Positions 17,501 to 24,057 of a stretch of DNA of 64,000 nt are shown here, in pieces. How positions within the stretch are numbered: the stretch's first letter is position 1; every line of letters begins with the position of its first letter. The stretch comes from an uncultured Prevotella sp. (GTDB lineage Bacteria; Bacteroidota; Bacteroidia; Bacteroidales; Bacteroidaceae). The stretch is from positions 3,322 to 67,321 of the forward strand of contig CAJKQX010000004.1 in the NCBI GenBank assembly GCA_905202125.1, in the 5' to 3' direction. The notes beneath the pieces are model-generated. The model did no database searches. It was not told the DNA's origin and saw only the letters and a program-made list of their open reading frames with translations. The position numbers and the translations under genes are program-made.

Positions 17501-18027
17501 CCGACATAATAAAAATATATGGATGACACGATGGCATATTCGCTTTGGGCATAAACAAAGCGCCGGTTCTGGTGAGGCGTCAATGTATGCTGTTCCTCTT
17601 TGATTCGCTCGATTCTTGAAAAGGCTCTTTGACTGAAAGTATAAAAGTTTTTGTTTTCGGACTTGCGCTGACACAATCTCATGTACTGAACATCGGCTAT
17701 CAATTGTTCAATCTGATTGTCTGTGCTTTTCAATATCGATTCCAATAGATTGGCCGCCTTTTGATATTCCATCTTTGCGATATATACAAAGGCCATATTG
17801 TTCAATGCCTCGACCTTACCATCGCTGTAATCATCGGAAATATCGTAAGCCCTTTGTGCATAAGCCATCGTGCTGTCAAGATTGCGGTAATGATATTCAT
17901 ACGACACAGTGTTCAGATTGTCGGCAATCTCACTATGGTTATGACCCGAACAAGCCCAACAAATCATATAAACAGACAACATCATTGCCTGCAAGGATAT
18001 ATTATATTTTGAAAATCGATGTATCAT
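14530..18027 (-). CDS. Large membrane sensor histidine kinase with tandem kinase-like halves
   Basis: 1165 residues from the ATG at 18027. The longer frame begins with a GTG that lies inside the promoter -7 box, so it is rejected. Layout: signal or lipoprotein-like N-terminus; helical TPR-type sensor region (40-390); membrane segment 401-423; coiled coil with His483; HATPase domain with N-box NTISENARR (about 605), G1 DTGSGIP (633-639) and G2 YGFGLLN (about 670); membrane segment 714-734; extracytoplasmic stretch; membrane segment 870-890; coiled coil; a second H-box KHETMYYP at His1003; divergent C-terminus. The middle resembles Bacteroidetes kinases with DUF5112/DUF5113-type regions (from memory). 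It heads the kinase-regulator-AbgT-like operon. Confidence 0.8.
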   Translation of the reverse strand: MIHRFSKYNISLQAMMLSVYMICWACSGHNHSEIADNLNTVSYEYHYRNLDSTMAYAQRAYDISDDYSDGKVEALNNMAFVYIAKMEYQKAANLLESILKSTDNQIEQLIADVQYMRLCQRKSENKNFYTFSQRAFSRIERIKEEQHTLTPHQNRRFVYAQSEYAIVSSIYFYYVGLNSSSVKAIERIDPNGEIVEDTAQLLNYYYTIGSGGIIKNQNTCQTEFNYLMRCYLLSRQYNYPYWEANSMQAISEHLLDTRNGGFLLRNNPQEIDFVNVDKVPDSLLAGNMAERSLRLFENYGDVYQTAGALRTIAQCHWAMGDYREALAFLHLALTKNKIVSNAPDLVASIREQLSLAYSAIGDKANSDISRRIYLDMQEKTRQDRQLEARAEQLDNNSKILNAMIVAVVVMIVFVILLLLLFHYMRHRNIRKYSITDLLYPLEEWKLKNDEQERRDKELFDELEEKKNMMSQQLLNNKQRNIEHSAKISLANSILPFINRIEHEINRLTKANEDDAVRHERYEYISELTDIINEYNNVLTRWIQMRQGDLNLKIESFPMQSLFDIVSGSRMEYQLRGITFNIEETTDIVKADKVLTLFMINTISENARRFTPDGGTVSLYSRHTDDYVEISIADTGSGIPKEKLKNIFSHKLNDTQRNDLNGDNDERKSYGFGLLNCKGIIDKYKKMSSFFNVCTIGVESIPGKGSRFFFRLPKGIVRLLVALFFCLSALDSTAAGDKFLNLAAQYSDSAHVSNEHGQYGQTFNYADSCIANLNKFYLSQNNTKHNNLMTLIAEDDRRPAELTWHSDSLDIDYDIILKLRNECAIAALAVHDWNLYHYNNNVYTQLFRKISADNTLSDYVNVMQKSESSKNVAIIMLVCLFIMIFPAYYFLYYRSRIYFNMCVDGIDSINKVLLSDVDVENKLKSVNELWKGKERLTELSNRFAPLSTVVNKIKQALEQTIARNSLRIADMEYMADDLKRVEYENDKMYICNNVLDNCLSTLKHETMYYPSRIRQLIDGTDNNLMAMKELVTYYKQLYTILILQANRQIECCNNVDNGTLTYMFEILKKLNAGKRYVYDITEPNERYVKVNVHLQSLTLDGTQYSDLFTPLTCDVRFLICKQIVRDVGELTNARGCGIKAYEGIDKETIIEITLTKSIWKSLKLSL

Positions 18028-18080
18028 AAAATAAATTTCGGCAATATCACAAGTGTTATTTTGTATAATCGCCCAACACA

Positions 18081-18088
18081 CAAAATTA
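18081..18088 (-). promoter_or_regulatory. Promoter -7 element for the sensor kinase operon
   Basis: On the minus strand, TAATTTTG, a full match to TAnnTTTG, 53 bases before the chosen kinase start. No -33 TTTG at the right spacing. It diverges from the lacI-type promoter about 100 bases away. Confidence 0.4.
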
Positions 18089-18183
18089 TAAATTTTATGT
18101 CAAAAACACGGATTTCACAATGAATAATATCCATTTTTAATAAAAATAGCATTTTGCCTTCTGTATGATTCGATTTTTATTGT

Positions 18184-18191
18184 TACATTTG
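18184..18191 (+). promoter_or_regulatory. Promoter -7 element for the LacI-type regulator
   Basis: TACATTTG, a full match to TAnnTTTG, 23 bases before the ATG at 18215. The nearest TTTG upstream is 27 bases away, too far for the usual spacing. Confidence 0.45.
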
Positions 18192-18214
18192 CATATTATG
18201 TTTCCGTTTTGGGT

Positions 18215-19279
18215 ATGAATGAAAAAATTACGATAAAGGATATTGCACAAATGGCCGACGTATCGGTTGGCACGGTAGACAGGGTGATTCACAACAGGGC
18301 AAATGTGTCACAGCAGTCAAAAGAAAAGATACAAGCCATCCTAAAGAAAATAAACTATCATCCCAATGTCTACGCAAGTGCTTTGGCGTACAACAAATCA
18401 TACACATTCTACATGCTTATTCCGACGCACGAATCGGAAGCATATTGGGAGGAGGTGGAGCAAGGTGCCAAGAAATCGATGGACACACGACGTGAATTTC
18501 ATATCGATGTGAAAATCATGTATTACAAACGTTTTGACAACGAATCGTTCATGCAACAATCCCAAGAATGTCTCTCCAACTCACCGGACGGCGTGATAAT
18601 AGTACCCATGGACCTTGAAATCACAAGAATTTTCACCGACTCTCTGCACGAAAAGAACATTCCCTTCGTATTGCTCGACTCATACATGCCTGATTTGAAG
18701 CCTTTGGCATTCTGGGGACAAGACTCTTTTTGCAGTGGATATTTTGCAGCAAAGATGCTCATGTTGATAGCTTCGAACGAAAAACAGATAATGTTGTTCA
18801 AGCAGGTTAAGGATCAACAAGTGACGAGCAAGCAGCAAGCCAATCGCGAAGTAGGTTTCCGTCATTATATGAAAGACCACTATCCCAATATAGAAATTGT
18901 GGAACTGCATCTACCCTTCAATGGAACAAAAAACAAATACAACACCTTGTTAGAGGAGTTTTTCAGCAGTCATCCACTCGTACACCATTGTATCACTCTG
19001 AACTCAAAGGCCCATATCATAGGTGACTATCTTTTGCGCAACAACATGCGCAACGTACAAATCATGGGATATGACATGGTGGCCAAGAATGCAAGGTGTC
19101 TGCGCATGGGCAGCATATCGTTTCTGATTGCCCAACACGGATATCAACAAGGATACAACTGCGTGAACTCGCTGTTTCAGGCAGTCGTCTTGAAGAAGAA
19201 GGTGCAGCCGGTCAATTATATGCCTATCGAGTTATTGACTAAAGAGAACGTTGATTTTTATCGTAGGACACAATTATAA
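18215..19279 (+). CDS. LacI-family transcription regulator
   Basis: 354 residues from the ATG at 18215; a TTG six bases earlier is less likely. The N-terminal helix-turn-helix reads ITIKDIAQMADVSVGTVDRV (residues 4-23), with the hinge helix around 47-58 (NYHPNVYASALA). The rest is a periplasmic-binding-protein-like sensor domain (60-350). The ligand cannot be named. It precedes an NhaC-type antiporter by 12 bases, so it may control that operon, and it diverges from the kinase operon. Confidence 0.88.
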   Translation: MNEKITIKDIAQMADVSVGTVDRVIHNRANVSQQSKEKIQAILKKINYHPNVYASALAYNKSYTFYMLIPTHESEAYWEEVEQGAKKSMDTRREFHIDVKIMYYKRFDNESFMQQSQECLSNSPDGVIIVPMDLEITRIFTDSLHEKNIPFVLLDSYMPDLKPLAFWGQDSFCSGYFAAKMLMLIASNEKQIMLFKQVKDQQVTSKQQANREVGFRHYMKDHYPNIEIVELHLPFNGTKNKYNTLLEEFFSSHPLVHHCITLNSKAHIIGDYLLRNNMRNVQIMGYDMVAKNARCLRMGSISFLIAQHGYQQGYNCVNSLFQAVVLKKKVQPVNYMPIELLTKENVDFYRRTQL

Positions 19280-19291
19280 TCTTAAAAATAA

Positions 19292-20590
19292 ATGAACAAA
19301 AAGAAAGGCCTTATAGCATTAAGTCCTTTGATTCTTTTCATTGGAATATATCTGATAACATCTATCATAGCCGGCGATTTCTACAAGATGCCCATCAGCG
19401 TCGCGTTTCTTATCTCGGGCATATACGCAGTCGGACTGTCATCGGGAAAAGGGAAAAAGACCTTACAAGAACGTATCAACATCTTCAGCCGAGGCGCCGG
19501 CAATGCCAATATCTTGTCGATGCTCTGGATATTCATACTGGCCGGAGCATTTGCCAACACGGCCAAAGACATCGGATGTGTAGAAGCGACGGTGAACATG
19601 ATGTTGAGAGTATTACCCGATTCGATATTTTTAGCTGGACTTTTCATAGTCACCTGTTTCATCAGTCTGTCGATTGGCACAAGCACAGGAGCAATTGTGG
19701 CATTGGTTCCCATAGCAGCAGGACTGGCAGATACTACCGGTAGCAACCTGCCGCTCATCACGGCATTGGTGGTTGGAGGAGCCTTTTTTGGCGACAATCT
19801 GTCTTTCATTTCCGACACAACGATAGCCGCCACAAGTTCGCAAGGGTGCAAAATGAACGATAAGTTCAAAGTGAATTCATACATTGTATTTCCTGTTGCG
19901 ATAGCAATCCTCGTCGTCTACATCATTCTTGGCAGCGGCATCAAAGCCCCGACCGACATTCCACGGATAGAATTTGTCAAACTAATACCCTACCTTGCGG
20001 TATTCATCACTGCCCTGATGGGAATGAACGTGATGAAAGTGCTGACCGTCGGTATCATTCTTACAGGAGTCATTGGCATATCAAGCGGTTCGTCCGACAT
20101 GTTCGGATGGTTCGGTTCGATAGGAACAGGCATCAATAACATGAGCGAGCTCATCATCATCACGATGTTGGCCGGTGGACTCTTTGAGACAGTGAAGAGC
20201 AATGGCGGCATCGATTATATCATCGACAAGATAACAAGACGTATACACGGTCGGCGCGGCGCGGAACTTGTGATAGGATTTCTCGTTGCCTCGGTCAATG
20301 TATGCACGGCCAACAATACGGTGGCGATTATCAGTGTAGGAGGCATCGCCAAACAGATAAGTCAGACATACAATGTGGACAGCCGCAAGGCAGCAAGCAT
20401 CCTCGATACCTTCTCTTGTTTCATGCAAGGCATCATACCCTACGGTGCGCAGATACTGATGGCCGCAGGACTGACCAGACAAAATCCTGTCGAATTGATA
20501 CCTTATTTATATTATCCTTTCGCGCTCGGTCTGTTTGCGATAATCTGTATCTTAATCAATTTCCCTAAAAACTATTCTAAACAGCAATAA
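19292..20590 (+). CDS. NhaC-type Na+/H+ antiporter family protein
   Basis: 432 residues with about eleven membrane segments. The conserved core has ISLSIGTSTGAIVALVPIA and GGAFFGDNLSFISDTTIAA, typical of the NhaC family, with the intramembrane Asp residues present, and a repeat of this pattern in the second half (VCTANNTVAIISVGGIA). Some family members exchange other substrates, such as malate for lactate, so Na+/H+ exchange is the default rather than proven. It sits between a LacI-type regulator and an unknown gene in a tight operon; LacI control would fit a metabolite antiporter. Confidence 0.82.
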   Translation: MNKKKGLIALSPLILFIGIYLITSIIAGDFYKMPISVAFLISGIYAVGLSSGKGKKTLQERINIFSRGAGNANILSMLWIFILAGAFANTAKDIGCVEATVNMMLRVLPDSIFLAGLFIVTCFISLSIGTSTGAIVALVPIAAGLADTTGSNLPLITALVVGGAFFGDNLSFISDTTIAATSSQGCKMNDKFKVNSYIVFPVAIAILVVYIILGSGIKAPTDIPRIEFVKLIPYLAVFITALMGMNVMKVLTVGIILTGVIGISSGSSDMFGWFGSIGTGINNMSELIIITMLAGGLFETVKSNGGIDYIIDKITRRIHGRRGAELVIGFLVASVNVCTANNTVAIISVGGIAKQISQTYNVDSRKAASILDTFSCFMQGIIPYGAQILMAAGLTRQNPVELIPYLYYPFALGLFAIICILINFPKNYSKQQ

Positions 20591-20592
20591 TC

Positions 20593-21417
20593 ATGGACAT
20601 CATCAAACGAAATTTCTTCAGGCTATTGCGCATCGGAGCGTTCAATGAATATGAACCGGTCGAACCGATGTCCGATTTCAAATGGAACAAGTTGTACAAC
20701 ATGATTGTTGTGCAAGACGTCGCTGTTTGTGTAGCGTCAGCAGTCAAGAGTATCCCTGCCAATGAACCCAACCCCATTCCCCGATTTATCATCGACAAAC
20801 TGTTTGAAGACAAGAATATATCCGCGGCCGACATCACCCGCCAATACGCCAGGCAACCCGCATACACGTTGTGCAACACGCTCCTGAACAGGAAACTGGC
20901 AAAGATAAGAAACAACGAACTGCATGCCATCGACACATCCATAGAGACATTGGACTTGCTCAACATAATCGTCGGCAATATTGATGCCATTATCACAAAC
21001 GGCATATCATACAACAAAATCATCCCATTGGGTCTGCATCTGAGACGCAAGGGAGACAAGGTGGATTTCGTAAAACTGGAAAAATGGATGAAATCATTGC
21101 TCATCCAACAAATGGGCCAGTTCATAGGCAGCATACTCATAACCACCCTCAATTTCGAGCAGGAAGAAATACCTTTTGTCCAACACATTGACAACACAGC
21201 CTACAAGCGTTCATTGCAATCGCTTACACGGTTGCCTCATTACGACCAAAACGAATGGCATTTCCGTCAAGGACGCAGCGGACTGCTGCACAACAATTCC
21301 ACATTGCTGCGCAACAATCTGTGGCACAGGACTAAATATCTGACTTATGCGCCTATCGAAACCATCAGCAATTTCATGCAAAGCTTTACCAACAGTCTGT
21401 CTGAAATTGAAGAATAA
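20593..21417 (+). CDS. Uncharacterised Bacteroidales protein
   Basis: 274 residues, no signal peptide or membrane segment. It starts 2 bases after the antiporter stop, so it is cotranscribed with it. The sequence is mostly helical with a conserved-looking N-terminus (NFFRLLRIGAFNEYEP) and basic patches; a Trp/His-rich stretch is near the end (NEWHFRQGR, NNLWHRTKYL). The N-terminal pattern is one I associate with uncharacterised Prevotella and Bacteroides proteins. I cannot assign a function. Confidence 0.7.
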   Translation: MDIIKRNFFRLLRIGAFNEYEPVEPMSDFKWNKLYNMIVVQDVAVCVASAVKSIPANEPNPIPRFIIDKLFEDKNISAADITRQYARQPAYTLCNTLLNRKLAKIRNNELHAIDTSIETLDLLNIIVGNIDAIITNGISYNKIIPLGLHLRRKGDKVDFVKLEKWMKSLLIQQMGQFIGSILITTLNFEQEEIPFVQHIDNTAYKRSLQSLTRLPHYDQNEWHFRQGRSGLLHNNSTLLRNNLWHRTKYLTYAPIETISNFMQSFTNSLSEIEE

Positions 21418-21529
21418 CATCAAGACAACAAACCGCTACATCACACCATCATCGTGGTCATGACAAGAAAATATCATTCCTATAACACGATTTAATAATT
21501 GGGCCGTCCTGCATATCATAAAAATTATG

Positions 21530-21537
21530 TACTTTTG
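21530..21537 (+). promoter_or_regulatory. Promoter -7 element for the GH25 lysozyme gene
   Basis: TACTTTTG, a full match to TAnnTTTG, ending 4 bases before the ATG at 21542. Transcription would begin at or next to the start codon, so the mRNA may be leaderless. The earlier in-frame ATG at 21527 is excluded by this box. Confidence 0.5.
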
Positions 21538-21541
21538 CAAT

Positions 21542-22252
21542 ATGAAATCATTATTAATCTCCATTATATTACTCCTTACTACAACCACATCGATATTCGC
21601 ACAGGATATTTCAGACAAGAATATTGAATGTGAAGATACTTGCACCCACGTACACGGAATCGACATGAGCCACTATCAGGGCGAGGTGTTTTGGGACGTC
21701 ATCGGCAACAACACCAAGATGGCTTACGTCTATCTCAAAGCAACCGAAGGCGGGGACAACATCGACCATAAATACGAGTACAACATCCAGCTGGCCCATA
21801 GACATGGCATAAAAGTGGGGTCATACCACTTTTTCAGGCCAAAGACAGACTTGACCAAACAGTTGGCCAACTTTGTCACACAGTGTGTTCCATCAGAACA
21901 GGATCTCATCCCGATGATTGACATCGAGACAAAGAGCGGTTTGTCCACAGAGGAATTCTGCGACTCACTGTTCAAATTTCTCAACATGGTGGAGGAAGTG
22001 TACAAACAAAAACCGCTGATATACACATTCACCAATTTCTACAACAAATATCTCTCCGGCAAACTGCACGATTACAAGTTGATGATAGCGCAATACACTA
22101 CCCGCGAACCGGAAATATACGACGAACACGACATCACCATGTGGCAATATACCGGAAAAGGACACATCGATGGCGTTAAAGGATACATCGACAAAAGCCG
22201 TTTCATGGGCAATCACAGCCTAAGAGAAATAAAATTCAAACATCACAAATAG
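21542..22252 (+). CDS. Exported GH25 lysozyme-like muramidase
   Basis: 236 residues from the ATG at 21542; the upstream ATG at 21527 lies before the promoter box. A signal peptide covers about 1-20 (ends SIFAQ). The GH25 fold has HGIDMSHYQG near residue 40, YLKATEGG, YHFFRP and the catalytic acidic pair in MIDIET. GH25 enzymes cut the glycan strand of peptidoglycan between MurNAc and GlcNAc. Possible roles are cell-wall turnover or attack on neighbours; no immunity gene is obvious nearby. It is 24 bases before the zinc-ribbon gene. Confidence 0.9.
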   Translation: MKSLLISIILLLTTTTSIFAQDISDKNIECEDTCTHVHGIDMSHYQGEVFWDVIGNNTKMAYVYLKATEGGDNIDHKYEYNIQLAHRHGIKVGSYHFFRPKTDLTKQLANFVTQCVPSEQDLIPMIDIETKSGLSTEEFCDSLFKFLNMVEEVYKQKPLIYTFTNFYNKYLSGKLHDYKLMIAQYTTREPEIYDEHDITMWQYTGKGHIDGVKGYIDKSRFMGNHSLREIKFKHHK

Positions 22253-22276
22253 TATAAATTTAAAATAAACAATAAT

Positions 22277-23377
22277 ATGGCAATCATCAAATGTCCCGAA
22301 TGCGGTCATACTGTCAGTGACCAGGCAGAGGTATGCCCCAACTGCGGCATAAAAATTGCAAATCAGCTCATCGTCTGCCCGTATTGCAGTAACAAATATC
22401 TCAAAAGTCAGCCAGAGTGTCCCAACTGCCATCATCGCAATACGACAGACATCAATGCGAATTTGCAGGGCACGACATCACCCACGCCCCAACAACCACA
22501 GAAGAAAAACAACACACCAGTCATCATAACATCAATCATAGCCATCGTAGTGGCCCTTGCATGTGTGGCGTTCTTCATCTTCGGCAACAGTTCTTCAAAC
22601 AAGGAGGAACAGACAGAATATGAATATGCACTGAGCAGCGACGACGCTGATATCCTGCAGAAATATCTCGACAACTATTCTGACGCTCCAGAAGAACATC
22701 GACAGGCTATCACTGATCATCTGAACGAACTCAGGCAAATGACCAAATCATGGACAGACGCTCTTGTAAACAACTCGAAAAGTGCTATCGAAGAGTTCAT
22801 GCGCAAATACCCCAACTCCCGTTATGAGAAAGAAGCGATGCACAAGATCGACTCGTTGGACTGGGTTGCTGCTTCCGCATCAAACACTATCGAAGCCTAC
22901 GAAAACTACAAACAAAACCAGCCCAACGGCGAATATTTCGACAAGGCCGACGAATGTATCAGAGATTTGAAAACACAGACTGTGCAACCCGAGGAGGAGG
23001 TCATGATCAATATGTTGTTCAAGACATTCTTCCAGGGTCTGAACACCAAGAGCGAAAAGATGATTTCCGAGACACTGAGCCCTATACTCATGTCTTTCCT
23101 CGGCAAGAGTGATGCTACTCAAAGCGATGTCATGACATTCATACACAAGATATACAAAAGCGATGTGGCGCGGATGGACTGGAACATAGAAGACAATTGC
23201 AAGATTTCAAAGAAGGAAATAGGCAACCAAAAATATGAATACGCAGTGGAATTCGGCGCTATTCAGGACATCGAAAACATAGATGGTTCATCTATCCGCA
23301 ACAAATACAACATCAAGGCGAAAGTGAGTCCGGACGTCAAAATCACCGAATTCAATATGACTAAGATTCTTAAATAA
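22277..23377 (+). CDS. Double zinc-ribbon membrane protein with C-terminal NTF2-like region
   Basis: 366 residues. Two zinc ribbons are at the N-terminus: CPECGHTVSDQAEVCPNCG (6-24) and CPYCSNKYLKSQPECPNC (35-52). A Pro/Gln-rich linker leads to one membrane segment (about 77-99), then a TPR-like helical stretch with 'KYPNSRYEKEAMHKIDSL' type repeats, and a C-terminal region of about 120 residues that could be NTF2/DUF4878-like. The ribbons would be cytoplasmic and the rest extracytoplasmic. The function is unknown. A strong terminator follows. Confidence 0.72.
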   Translation: MAIIKCPECGHTVSDQAEVCPNCGIKIANQLIVCPYCSNKYLKSQPECPNCHHRNTTDINANLQGTTSPTPQQPQKKNNTPVIITSIIAIVVALACVAFFIFGNSSSNKEEQTEYEYALSSDDADILQKYLDNYSDAPEEHRQAITDHLNELRQMTKSWTDALVNNSKSAIEEFMRKYPNSRYEKEAMHKIDSLDWVAASASNTIEAYENYKQNQPNGEYFDKADECIRDLKTQTVQPEEEVMINMLFKTFFQGLNTKSEKMISETLSPILMSFLGKSDATQSDVMTFIHKIYKSDVARMDWNIEDNCKISKKEIGNQKYEYAVEFGAIQDIENIDGSSIRNKYNIKAKVSPDVKITEFNMTKILK

Positions 23378-23410
23378 GAGATTATAGTCTCTGACATAAT
23401 TAAAAAATTA

Positions 23411-23444
23411 AGATGTAATCACACCCAGTGGTTACATCTTTTTA
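23411..23444 (+). terminator. Rho-independent terminator after the zinc-ribbon gene
   Basis: A 12-base-pair stem, AGATGTAATCAC (23411-23422) with GTGGTTACATCT (23428-23439, one G-U pair), a 5-base loop and a T-run. It ends the GH25-zinc ribbon transcript. Confidence 0.88.
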
Positions 23445-24005
23445 TATGTCGGATATTTATTATCGACAAGACTTATCGAATTTCACAACAATCAATTTTA
23501 TGTATAAAAATACAGTAAAAGTGAATATTTATACATGAAAATTCTTCCAAACCTTCTCATAATTGCGTTATTTCGGACGAAGAATTTATTTTTTGTAAAT
23601 ATCGGACGTATTTCGAAGGTTCAGATAATTGTTTGATAATCAACGATATCGGTCGTTTTCAAAAGAAAAACCAATGGTTTTTCACATCAAAACCACTGAT
23701 TTTTTGGCAAAAAACAGGCGTTTTTCTCATTCAAAAGGGTTCCTTTTACACTGCCAAAGGGTTCCTTTCGCATGCTAAAAGGGTTCCTTTCACATGCTAA
23801 AAGGGTTCCTTTCACATGCTAAAAGGATAATTATTGGTCATATATGTCTTAAAAGTCATATAAATCTTATAAATTTTCGGTTTCCTTCTTTCTATTTCGC
23901 GATTTTCATTTGTCAAGATTTTTTACTTTCGATATTGCATAATTATACGATTTATGAGCTAATCTACGAAAACTCGACAGCCAAATAGTAAATCAAAAAT
24001 GATAT
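23445..24005. other. Non-coding stretch between terminator and ABC-F promoter
   Basis: AT-rich DNA with no credible gene. Its main content is the inverted-repeat array at about 23668-23826. The part from 23830 to 24005 shows nothing I can name. A 64-codon open frame (23794-23988) begins inside the array and is hydrophobic by base composition; I do not accept it as a gene. Confidence 0.6.
23668..23826. repeat. Array of 13-base inverted repeats with a 22-base period
   Basis: Seven 13-base units start at 23668, 23690, 23712, 23734, 23756, 23778 and 23800, each exactly 22 bases from the last, with a final half-unit AAAGG at 23822. The last four units read AAAGGGTTCCTTT; the first reads AAACCAATGGTTT, and the second and third are degenerate. 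The 9-base spacers are conserved in the last two full repeats (CACATGCTA). Symmetry is kept while sequence changes (AAACC/GGTTT versus AAAGG/CCTTT). The location is between a terminator and the next promoter. Confidence 0.85.
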
Positions 24006-24037
24006 TTTGCACATCAATACAAAAATGCTTAACTTTG
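24006..24037 (+). promoter_or_regulatory. Promoter for the first ABC-F gene
   Basis: TTTG (24006-24009), 20 bases, TAACTTTG (24030-24037): a complete Bacteroidetes promoter. It lies downstream of the ATG at 24007, so translation must begin at the ATG at 24058. Confidence 0.75.
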
Positions 24038-24057
24038 CAGTCCTAAAGAAAAAGCAA

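Noticed and set aside
17471..18081. Longer start for the sensor kinase (GTG at 18081)
   Set aside because: The GTG lies in the promoter -7 box TAATTTTG; the ATG at 18027 gives a normal exported N-terminus.
23646..23829. CRISPR-like regular repeats
   Set aside because: The period is only 22 bases, spacers are 9 bases and partly conserved, and no cas gene is near. The units are inverted repeats, not CRISPR repeats with unique spacers.
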